Source: Membranipora membranacea
Lineage: Eukaryota; Bryozoa; Gymnolaemata; Cheilostomatida; Membraniporidae
Length of the DNA: 64,000 nt
NCBI GenBank assembly: GCA_914767715.1
Contig: OU612066.1
Coordinates: 24,032,283-24,096,282, forward strand
Direction: 5' to 3'
The notes under the pieces were generated by a model, which worked only from the letters and a program-made list of their open reading frames with translations, had not been told where the DNA came from and made no database searches. Below are positions 26,501 through 38,500 of the stretch, one piece after another (position 1 is the stretch's first letter; each line of letters starts with the position of its first letter). The position numbers were made by a program, and so were the translations under genes.

Positions 26501-29500
26501 TTCAAAATTCAACGCTTCAAAATTCAACGCTTCAAAATTCAACGCTTCAAAATTCAACGCTTCAAAATTCAACGCTTCAAAATTCAACGCTTCAAAATTG
26601 TGTATCTACACCAGAGGTGTGCGATTGACGGGATTTCCATCCGTCTGCCCGTGTCTGTCCATTTTTTGGACACAGTTGGACGGACAAATTTTTTTAACGG
26701 ATGGGGAGAAAAATTCTGGAGGGGCAGTTTATTCGGGACGGATATGGACGGACGGATGGACGGACAAAACCTTTTGATGGAAAAATTGATAGAAAGATTC
26801 TGGACGAACGGTCATTTGCTGGACGAGCTTGGGCAAACAATAGTGATGGCAAGTTGTTAGATTTTGGCGAGACAGGACAAGACCGAGACAGCAACAAAAT
26901 TCGAGACGAGACGGAAACATATATCGATGCAGATAAAAAGAAACTGATATAGGAGTATGATAACCCAACACCAACATTCATCAATATCTGTTGCCTAAAA
27001 GTTCTGTTGCATAGCCAGACAGCTAGTATTTATGTATGGTTGATTCGGAAATATGTATAATCAATTCAGGTTCAAGTTACTGTTCAATTTTGGACAGTTC
27101 TCAAAACATTATACATATTATATACTGCTGCAAGAAATGGTGTTGTTCTTTTTCTTAACAAATTTCAGAATCAGTCATCATTCAGTCATCACAATAGATC
27201 AATCCAAGTAAACTTGAAACCTTGGCTCAAGATACCAGCACATACAATCTTTTAATTTAATCTGATACCAGATAACCTTAGTGATGCACTGTATGGATGG
27301 TATTTTATTATTAGCAGTCAACACAATAAACGATTGCCAATAGTTGAATGACATATGACGAAAGATAATGAGGTTGAGGTAGGTATTTGCGGAATTAAAG
27401 TGGCTCGACCGGTATATAAGGGCCAGTCAATGTAAAGCGATCACCCGGCCAATTCAAATTCAAATGGGGTTAGCAGCGTTCAAATTCCTCCTGCTTTTTT
27501 GGAATTAAGAGGAGAAGCAGTGAATTATTTTTAATGGGAATCAGACAAGCTGATGCGGAATTGTGTGATACACATGCCCAATAAATTTTCATTCCAATAA
27601 TGGCATTGGAAAGTGGTGAAAATAGGGCTGATGTCATACGAAATCGCCCAGTTCCGATGATTTCAAATCATCCGCTTCAAAATATACGAGCTCTTATTGG
27701 TCAATTTTGACGTTATGATTTATGGTTTTAGAGGTTGCCTAGATACCGTTGTCAAGATTGAAATTGACTGTTGTAATTAAACCCTATAATCCCAAGTGTG
27801 ATGAGCCAACACAACAATAGCTATATCATACGCTTCTATTCAACTTTATTTATGGGTGTCTGCGATCACAATTTCTTATATGACACACTTGACCACATGA
27901 GAACGCAAACGTGGACTGGCTGTTAGAGGCGGAGACCAAGGCCATTCTCCGCCTCTAATTACATCGATCAGCCAATGGTCTTGCCTGTAACTTCACATGA
28001 TTAATCTCCGTCACCCCTTTCGATTCCTTCCTCTTTAAGCTTGAAAGGTTCATGTCACTGGCAGACATAGATGTGTGTTATCTCAAAGCAAATTCTTCTA
28101 ATCTCATTTGTTAAACATATTTTTACATGAGGGTTACAGTGGTACGATTTGTTACTGTTTACGCATTGCTATTCCCTAGTCCTGGGTATTCCAGGTTTGT
28201 ACCAGAATATTGTACATTAATCAAATTAAACCTATGTACTTAGTGGAAATACTAGAATACAAGACTGATTGTTGCAGAGAATGCGTCAGACATAAAGGTT
28301 CAAGTTAGAAAAGCAATTTCCAACATGCATAATATGTGGAGAGGTCTGGAAATTAAATATAAATGGAATGACATTGACAGATATTGGCCAAACATGGATG
28401 GACATTGGACATATCTTGAGGGACATTGGACAAAAATAAACCGACGTTAGACGGACTGCATGAAAACATGAACAGGAACGGACATAGAAGTTTGTCCAAT
28501 GTTGCCCGATGGACGGACATGGACAGACAAAATCAAAAGATGGACAGGCATGGATATGGATATTAGCCTAATTCTGCCCGATGGACGAACACGGATGGAC
28601 ACTGGAAAAAGATGGACGGACACTGGACAGACAGCATGTAAAGATGGACATGAACGAACGTAAAAAATTTGTCCAATGTTGTCCGATCGACAGTCCTAGA
28701 AGGAAAAAAAACAAAAAATATGGACAGAAGCGGGCATGGAAATACACACGATGTTGCCCGACGGACAGACATGGACAGACAAGATCTAAAGATGGACAGG
28801 AATGGGCATGAATTACTTGTTCGACGCACACCTCTGAACTACACACACACTACACAGATGTTCTAAAATTGGTAGGCCTGGATTTGCCTATTGGTAACCT
28901 GACAAGCTTTTTTAGTGGGTGTAGCCCCACCACCCGTACCAACAAAGCTCGAATCCAACAACAAAGGTCGGTTAAGGGTAGATGTAGAATCCCATCTGGT
29001 CACCAGTGTAGGAGGGCAGTGATGTGATGGACATGCCAGTGGTTGCCTTAGTGTACAGGTCTCAATTGTCTCAATGGTGCTAACTTTGATACAATAACTT
29101 AAAATCCTGGTTTCCCCAGAGCGATGCTTCATTACTGTTTATTCTTGTTTTTTAGCTTCGAGGGTACATAGCACTGGAATCATTATGTTTAATTGCAGCC
29201 TCAGCAATAATCACTTGTGATGCACTGAGTCTTCCATGGGAAGGTATTCAACACCCATCAGAGGTAGGCCAACCCATACCATTGGATATGGGTGTCTGAA
29301 AAGCAACCTCGCATTGATCTAATGCTACCCAATAAAAACCGAAAGGCTTGTGATTTGTTGATATGATCCAAAGTGAGGACAGAATTTTTTTGATGTCATT
29401 TTAGTAGGTGGCGTAAAGGGAAAGTTGGTAATCTGGACAAACCATGTAGTTGAACAAAAGTCCCTTGTTATAGCAACAAAACAATTTGGGACACCTCTTT

Positions 29501-32500
29501 GTATGCCATATCTTGACATAACTTTGCAATACCGATTAAAGGTCAATATACCAAGAGCCCATACGGATACAGATACTGCAAAAGCAGGGAGACAGTATTG
29601 TAGGATTGATTATTCATTTTAGGTTATGTTTTACAGAATGTGTTTGCGTTTATTACGATGACAACGTTAATAGGGATAGGACAGTTATTCTTGACCATTG
29701 CGTCTTGGCTTGCTACAGCAAGATTTTTAGCAGCAAAAGCCACACATCCTTCCATCGACAATCTGAATCAGGGTGAGAAACCAATGAATTATTATAATGC
29801 AATATAATAATATAATACATCTCTAGAGGCAGTAGCATTATGTATATTATTATGATTGGTAAAGCCACTGATATAATATATTTATGGATTAGGGGAACCT
29901 ATATGACCCTGAACAAGCATATGGTGATTTACGTGTGGTTGCTGGAATGAATTTATCATCTTTGATTGGCCAACAATGCTGCAACGAATCTGCTGCTGCA
30001 ACGCAATCGCTGCACAATGATGCTACAACCGATCCCTTGTCAAGTGGCTTCCCTGAGTTTGAGAAGATTGTTCCTGGGACATCAGTCAATGCATAGCGTA
30101 AAAGCTGACTTTAATATAGCTAGATCCAATTACTGAAAGTTATAAACTGATTTTATTTCTCCACAAATGGCCATATTCAACTTCCCACTAATCCATGAAT
30201 TTGTATCAATGGGTACAGCTAACCGCGTCACGCGGCTTCGTTTTTGGTTTGGTCTCCCAACCAAAATATTAGTCGGTGACAACTGACAAGGCTAGGGTAT
30301 CGCAATCGTTCTTGGATTTTGTAAATTTGAAACATAGCCGTGCATTAAGTGCAGCTCTACGATGCTTCCGAATGAGTTCTAGATGATCTGATTCCAAGAG
30401 ATTATTTACAACGTTAAAAGAGGTTATCATTTATCACACAATCCGAGACAATGTGCATAAATTTGATTTGAATCAATTACAGCCCCCTCCTATCTTATCA
30501 CTTTCATTTGCAATTTTGCATTGATAAGGTTTGCCAGTTTTTCATGTTGATCGCAATGGTAATATTGTACCTTACACTAAGTTGCACAATAGGCCGCTAA
30601 TTGCCAAAAACGCTGCCGGTAAAAGGGAACTGATCAAAAAATGATGATATGGTTTCAACACATTCCACAAGAGCATGTCATAATTAGTGGATCTACAATT
30701 TAACATGGGTCTGCTATCGTAAATACCAGAGATGCGGCCAGCGACAGTTGCAATAACCCTTATAAAACCTGTATATAACTATCATTGAGACGACACTGCT
30801 TTTTTCAATCATGCTGCTGCTGCCTAAAAAACTGGCTTCGGATATTCGTATTGATCTATTTTTTTTATTGGTGACTTTTTATTGACCCTCCAATCGCATA
30901 CCACCAGTTTTTCAATGCTCTGAGTGTGTCTTTTTTCAATAAGGGTATATCTTTATTCTTTAGGTTTCCATTATCATAATTATCATTGAAAGGTTATATA
31001 GCCATACTGTAGAATGGGTTTCATTAATGACATATTTGTCAACGACATAAACGACCTCAATAGAATAGTTAGTTGCAATATAGCTGTTTTGTGCTTGTAC
31101 TTATCTAGCAATATGAAAACCTAGTAGAAATAAATTGTTGAGGTCAGGTCAATAGTAAAAATTAATTGATGAAGCCAAGAGTTAAATAATATTTTCGTTA
31201 AAATTTTGAGAACCATTTTTGGCACAAAAACGTTAAATATTACATCGTATTTTAGACCCATTCTACAGTAAAGCAAAAATAAACTTCTTCAAGTATCATC
31301 AAAAAGGTCATAGTGCCATAAAGTGCCATGAAGTGCCATAAAAAATCAGAACGATACGAACATTTGAAATCAGTTTTCGAGGCAACTGCAGAATTGAAAA
31401 AGTAGTGTCGTCTCAATGATAGTTATATACGGGTGATATAAGGGGGTATTGCAACCGTTGTTGGCCGCATCCCGGCTCTTTATGATAGCAGACTCATGTT
31501 AAATTGTAGGTCCACTAATTATGACATGCTCTTTCACATTTTGGATGTGTTGAAACCATATAATTTTTGTTTATCACTTTCCATTTTACCGTTTTTGGCC
31601 ATTAGCAGCCTATTGTGCAACTTAGTGTAAGGTACAATATTACCATTGCGATCAGTGTGAAAAACTGTACCAGAAACAGCTGACGAACCTTATCAATCCA
31701 AAATCGCAAATGAAGTTGCATTTCTAGCCACATTTTGCATTGACTGCCACCTGACTAATAGGCATTAGTTACTTAAACAGAGCACTTTAACCAACTAGGC
31801 ATACATCCGCTGTCATGACTCAGTTTGCCAGCTTTCCATATTAATTTGGGTTTATTTACATTGTATGCAATCCAGAGAAGTACACAATCGACTCTCCACA
31901 GAATCAGTTTGCTTTCATCTTTTACAACACTAATCACCGTAATGGAGCAAAAGAAGAAGCTACCAACCTTCACAACGCTCTGAATGATGTCGGCTTCACC
32001 TCAACACTCACCGAATGGGAAGATACTGGAAACCTACCAACGTCATTAAATCAGAAAGTATCTGCAATCTCTAGCACAGCTTCTTTGGTGATGGTGTGCA
32101 TCATGGCTCATGGAAAATTTGGCAACCTCAGTGACAGTCAGGGAGTCCAAATACCCCTAAACTTCATCCTGTGTCAGTTATCGCAAGTGATCCCCGAGGA
32201 GACACCATTGGTAAGCTTGACCAGTTTCGGTTGCACTTTGCTGTTGCTCTTTGCTGTTGCTGTTGCTCTTTGCTGTTGATGTTGATGTTGATGTTGATGT
32301 TGCTGTTGCTGTTGCTGTTGCTCTTTGATGTTGCTCTCTCATGATTTTTCTTTTCAACATAATGTGACATGGAAGTGATATTAACACTGTGATTTGTATT
32401 GTATTCAGCCCCAAGCGAGTATTTTGATTGAAGTTTATATAACGGATATCTGTTGAAGGTGGTAGTTGTACAAGCCTGTCAGAATTTCGCCAATCTTCCG

Positions 32501-35500
32501 GTGTACTATGAGGAGAGTGCTGACATGGCTCAGCCTGCTACAGCAGATAATCATGTTCTCTTAGTCAGACAGCACACAGTTCTTCTAATGGCTACCGTAG
32601 CAGGTCAGTAATACAAACCCCTCTCCATAAACAATATTCGCCCTCTTGACAGAGAACCATGAGTTAGGAGTTTTCTTCTCCCTTACATCAAATGTTAAGT
32701 TGAAAGGTGACATAGATAGACTTAATATTAAGTCAATGGGTGATGTCCATAAACATATAAATATGTTCCCTCTGTGCTGTGGTGGCAGAGGAGGGAACAG
32801 ACTTGTTCTAATTTTTATCTGTTAATGGTGATGCCTTTCACTAACATGCTCGCTGTGTTTGAGTCTAGTGTTAACCAGTTCTATTCTGGCCAAACCACCT
32901 TTTTAAAAAAGTGTCATATTTTGATAACTATAGTGTCAAGACTATTCTTTCCTGCAATCACATTGGTTCATGTTATGGAAGCATCATAGAATATTTCTGA
33001 AGAAATGAATTATTTTGGACCAAGTTTTGAATTGCTTGCCTACAAAAGGAAAACATAATTATCTACTCTCTTCAATTCGAAGGCGGTACTGCTAAAAGAG
33101 GATTATACACGGGGGCCTTAGCTGCTGAGCTGAGAAAAGCCGACGGTAGAATTGGGATAAGAACAATGCACACTAATGCAGCCATGGAACTACGAAGGTC
33201 AGGTCACCAGCAGGTTCCTGAGCTCAGAGATACTTTGATGAAACAGCTCATCTTACAACGTGGTGCAAACTGATGAGACCATGCTTACATCGCAACATTT
33301 TGAACCTGAGAAGACAATTCCCATTTTGAGATTGGACTTTATGCATCTTAAGTTGACTAGCTTCATCTTGAGTTGTCGTATCTCCGGCTTTCACAATGGG
33401 CCTCCATAACAGGAGACACATAAACCAAGATTTTTTTGATAAATTTTGTAAACTAAGGGCTACAGCGGGAAAAGTTTGCTGCTGTGGGTGAAATGCTACC
33501 AACGCTCCAAACAGAACATTGACCACTGAAATGTTGATATTAAACATAAGTAGTCATTTACATTATTATATACATGCCATACATACATATATATCCATAT
33601 TTATATCAGCATTCAGTATTGGTATGTTTGACACCTTTACTTTACTCATCCTACAAACTAGAGGTATTGGATGATTGATCTATATTTATACAGCTTCAAT
33701 GTTGCTTCATTTTTGGTACACACTTACTATAGCAATACACTGAATTCACTTTTAGGCAAGACATCCATATTTTAATTAGATTTTGACAAGCTTGAGAATT
33801 TTCTGTCACCAAACTAGTCTAAGGACATTACAGCAATCGTGTTTGGAGATGTCCATGATGAAAGACTTTGGGTGGCTTAAACTACACCACAACATATCAA
33901 ACATGCCTTTCCGAAACAAATCCCTTATTATTCTCTCTTATGGGGCAAAATGTTTGACGCTATAATTATATTGTTTGAAGCCTGGAGCCTTGGATCGAAA
34001 TTGATTTATAATCTTCTGGTTGTCATGGCAGATATAAGCTGAGTGATCGATTAATACCATCACCTCTTGTCTAGCCTCTGTGTATGGTTGCAACCAGCGT
34101 CGGTGGTGTAAAGGTTAGCATTGTTGCCTTCCAAGCAATAGATCCGGGTTCGATTCCCGGCTGACGCACAGTTTTGTTGACCAATGTTGACATGAAATGG
34201 CCAAAACATGTCCACGGGCACCCCTTTCCATCAAGCTGCAGTATCATCTGAACACAGTTTACACGCCTAATTATATTTTGTGAGTGGCACAATGCGTGTA
34301 TGGAAACTTAAGGCTGTGGTTTCTGCAGCACATCTTGTAGAGTTCTTTTTATTAGCTTATTTTCGCTAAGAGTCATAGTTATTTTCTCTTTATGTGACAG
34401 AACACAACTCCATACATAATCACACTCCGCCTAGATGTTGGTATTGTGTGTTATGTCAAATTAAGTCATTTTAATATTAATATACCCTGTAGTCAATGCT
34501 AGCTACAAGTGATCATGCTACGCTATCTCCTTTAGTCACCCTTACTGCTAATAACCACAATCTATCATCATCCTCATCTCAATAACCTTGGTGGATCACG
34601 GAAGACTATATCACAGGTATATTATAAACTGAAGCCACAGCAACACAATGAATAAAGATACATATTTATATACCTGATATACCTGAGCATGAGTTATATG
34701 ACTCACTTGTGTGAGGGGCAGCTGCAAATTGTGAATTTTTGGTTATGGGTTATCAAGCAAAATCTAGTGGTACTGATTTGGTAAGACAGAAAATGCCACT
34801 CATCGCATTAAGCGTTTATACTCAAATTTATTTGACCATTGAAATATATACTAATCACCGTGATCTCAACGCCCATTGAGTTAGCCTAAGAATGTTTCAG
34901 TTGTCGTGTTGATAGCTCTCACATTCTTGCTCCCAAAATGTTGCTTCATAGCGGAATGATCCCTTGGCGTATTGTTTTCACAGAACCTCAAGCTATAGAA
35001 AGTGCTTTTTTTAGCCTCCAAAAAGTTTTGTCTTTTATTTCCCAATTGTTTGAAATATAAAACTAAATCTGGTTTCTTACACTGTGCTAGTTAATCCAAT
35101 ACGAAAATCTCGCTTACCAATTAACCGATTAATTTAACCGACCGCCCCTCGTAGCGTTATAAAAATCGCTGTGTCTAGCCAGAGCTTAGTCTCTCTGAGT
35201 CATAAACCATTCTTTGACACATCCCTAATAGTTAGCCTGGGCCAGGGGCGTATATTCTAAAAAAATTCACTCACTGACTTACTTTTTAGAGATGAGCATA
35301 ATGATCAGGCGCAGCCCGATCCACACGCCGTAGGCGTGGCGGGGAGGGTGTCGGTGTGTCTATACACCGGGCTTTTGATTGGCTTGTCCAGCTCAAGGTC
35401 AAAAGTCAAACTCTGTATGTACCGTAATTCCTCACTTATAAGACACCCCCCTTGGGAAAAGTAAAAATGCTCCAGTTATAAAGCACCCATTTGAAAAAAA

Positions 35501-38500
35501 TCTGACAATTTTGGGATTCAAACCCACAACATTCTTACTAAACAGTGTTTACCAGGCCGATGCTCTGCACACTGAGCTATTCAGCCTGGCTTTCACAAAA
35601 CTGTCACAGATTTTGATTCACGGATATCCTGGTCCGTGATTGCTAATATACGCCACTGGCCTGGGCCTCCCACAACCCCCAACAGCCTGCCCTGTCTACC
35701 TAGTAGTAATAAATCAGTTTTCCTTCATGTTAGTTTGACAGGCAGGTTAACGATATATTCAGGTAGGACCTATTGTACCAGATTATTAGCCCACCCAAAA
35801 GTGCAACCATTGCAATAAAATTGTGAGTAAGTACTATTGTCCGAGTAATCTCTTTGATTTAATGATTTCAGATAATTAACAACCTTGTTCCTAACTGTCG
35901 TAAGCTTCTGGATTCGGGATATATGTTTCTGGGGAGATTTTGTTTGAGGATTACTTATTTTTGAAGAAATCAAGTGGGAATAATATTGAATTTAATCACC
36001 ACCCCCCCCCCCCATTACACATTTGGCTATTCTGCATTTATAGTTATTTTGAAATGACTATGGATTGGAGACTTCTGTCCTGTCTGTCCAGAACAAACTA
36101 ATTCCTCTCTGAATGTAGAGGAATACCTACAGAGCTCTGTATCAAACTGCAGATCCTCCAACTTTTGCAACAGTTCTCAGCCATCACAGAGGGAACCAAT
36201 TTGTTCTAGTCCAGCGTCCACCCTGGTCTATTTTATTCCGATAAGCTGCTCTGATTATAAGGTATCTGGTTGTTTGAGATGTACAAGATACACTGTCTTC
36301 CTTTCCCTTAGAGGATAACAGATACTGTGACTTTAATTTATCAATAAATTACTTCTGTGAGCGAACCAACTGTAAAACCTTGATTTTTTGGATGTTGTAA
36401 TGTCACCCAAAAAAAGGCATTAAAAAGCACTTTTAGTGTAATTGCTTGAGTTATGAATGTTTTCGCTGGGCAATTCTCCCATACCACAAACATCACTCAG
36501 CTGTAACCTAATATAACAACATTTTGTCACAGAGTAAGGATATTTATATCGTTACTCTGTGATTATGTCATCAGTTTTTGTCATTAACCAGCCATGCATA
36601 AAACCACAGCACTGCGTTGTTATTGGCCTTTATACAGTATAGTAGTAGCAGTCGAAGTAATAGTCATAGTCAAGGCTGTCTAAGATGAATATTCACTCAC
36701 ATGCATGGTAGTCACATGGCTTTGTTATAAATTGTTATCTTTAGTTGAAAGCAGATTTGTTCCAAGAGGTAAACTCGGGAAAGCTGACATTGAATACGGA
36801 AGGAAATCAAGGAAGTTAGGCTTCACTGACGCTAAGGCAGTCGGGTAGATTAAGCTAAGGTTAGTAGCATGTTTGTTGTTGAGATATTGATATGGTCCTA
36901 CTCTACTCACTCTGTTGATACTGTGATGGTATGTAATTGTCATCAATTGCGTTTTTTTCCGAGTTTTTTCTTTTCACTTTTAAATGATCCTCATTCCTCA
37001 CCCACAACTATAATACCGTAATCGCTCACCTATAAGTCACCGGACTTATAAGTGAATCACCCCCTCAGAAAAAATAAAAATGCTCCAGTTATAAGACACC
37101 CCACAGCTATAAGACACCCCACAGCTATAAGACACCGTGTCTTCTAAGTGAATCATATCAGTAGTTGATGTTTGGAAGCTCTCCATCTTTGAATTAAGCG
37201 ACTGTTAATGTCCAATTCCCTTGCAGTCTTGTCAAGGTTGTTATTCTTTTCAACTGTTCTCAATACTTCCAGTTTCTGCTGAATGGTGTATGAGGTTCTT
37301 GGCATGTTTTATTTATTTTGAAAGACTGTGAGAGAGATATGATATGCTGATTGTTGAAAAATTTGAATTTTGTGGCACACATTCACTCACTACAAATGAA
37401 CTAAGTAGTTTTGGGAAAAAAAATGCCCCAGTGGGTTTCGTACTCGCAACTTCATGTTTACACGACGCACACTTTACCACTGAGCCATTCGGCTTCGGTG
37501 ATTGTCAGAGGTTTTAGTCCAAGCTAAACATAAAAATGCTTCAAATGATAGTCGCGTCTATATGCTACTCTCTTACAGCCGCCTTCACTTATAAATCCGG
37601 ATCTATAGGTGAGGGATTACGGTAATCTAAACCAACATGAACCATGGTTCGGAATAACCGGATGACATTTCACAAACATGCTCTAAATGTCTAGCTGGTG
37701 CTCAGACAGCTGAAATTGAAAGATAGTGACATTGCTTAATCAAACATTAAATTTACGGAAAATTGAATGTCTGATAATGTAATTCCACCTACTCAAATTG
37801 CAGCTGTCTGAAAATCTATCTGCTTAAACCAGATCTACATGGCTTGATTTGCCTCATTTGTTTAATTACGTAGCAAGGCTGAAGATACAAGCTATGGGCA
37901 GGGCTCCGATTCCTATCTGTGGGTATGGACAAGTACTGCTCTACAGGGAATGTGAATCATACCAGGAGTACGAAGCTTTGATGGACCTTTACCCAGAAAT
38001 GAAAGCAGTTACGAAAGGGACATATGCGAAAACCCATAAAACACAATATAGACTGATAAATAGCATGTGAGTATAGGCTAGCTCTCTATGCAGGTTGCAT
38101 ATGTTGCAGAGTGTTCAATTTAAACTGATGGTTTCTTTTACACCCTGCTGGCCCTATAATAACCCCCCCCCGCACCTATCACCTTAAATCTATGGAACTT
38201 CCATAGTCGGCATCCTATACCTCATATGATCGGGAGAGAATGACGGTAATACATAACTACGCCATAATCTGGTGTAAAATTTTACCCTCCACACAGTGTA
38301 CAGGCTGTACTGATGATGGTCCCTTTTATTATTGTAACTCAAATGTGCCTTCAAGTCAACTTTGTTGCTGTTTGTAGAATATATGTTTGAATTGCCACAA
38401 ATCAGTTTCATTTAAAGTTAACTGCTTTCTCCTGTTTGCAGTAGTAAAACTAAATCTGTTGGCCTATACCTGAAATCATTAGGCCCAGGCGCAAACCTGA

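Noticed and set aside
26419-26628. Frame with QNSTL repeats
   Set aside because: It begins in exon 2 of the 4TM gene and runs through the intronic 15-bp minisatellite; the exon 2 donor precedes it and copy B lacks the array.
28563-28846. Overlapping Cys/Ser-rich frames on both strands
   Set aside because: They are translations of the GGACGGACA subterminal repeats of the hAT-like element.
32164-32414. Asn/Ser- or Gln-rich repeat frames on the minus strand
   Set aside because: Translation of the GCTGTT microsatellite in a caspase intron; the length differs between copies.
31876-33273. Caspase exons as an independent gene
   Set aside because: No start codon was found in phase upstream in either copy (the only nearby ATGs run into stops), while the 4TM exon 4 joins in frame. 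It is kept as the alternative if transcripts show otherwise.
33248-33547. Minus-strand 99-codon frame preserved in both duplicate copies
   Set aside because: Its preservation follows from the overall near identity of the duplicated DNA. There is no splice context, start context or family resemblance.
36720-36850. Possible extra upstream exon (ESRFVPRGKL...) for the basic-protein gene
   Set aside because: An acceptor-like TTTAG is present, but no donor gives the phase needed for the next exon, so it was left out.
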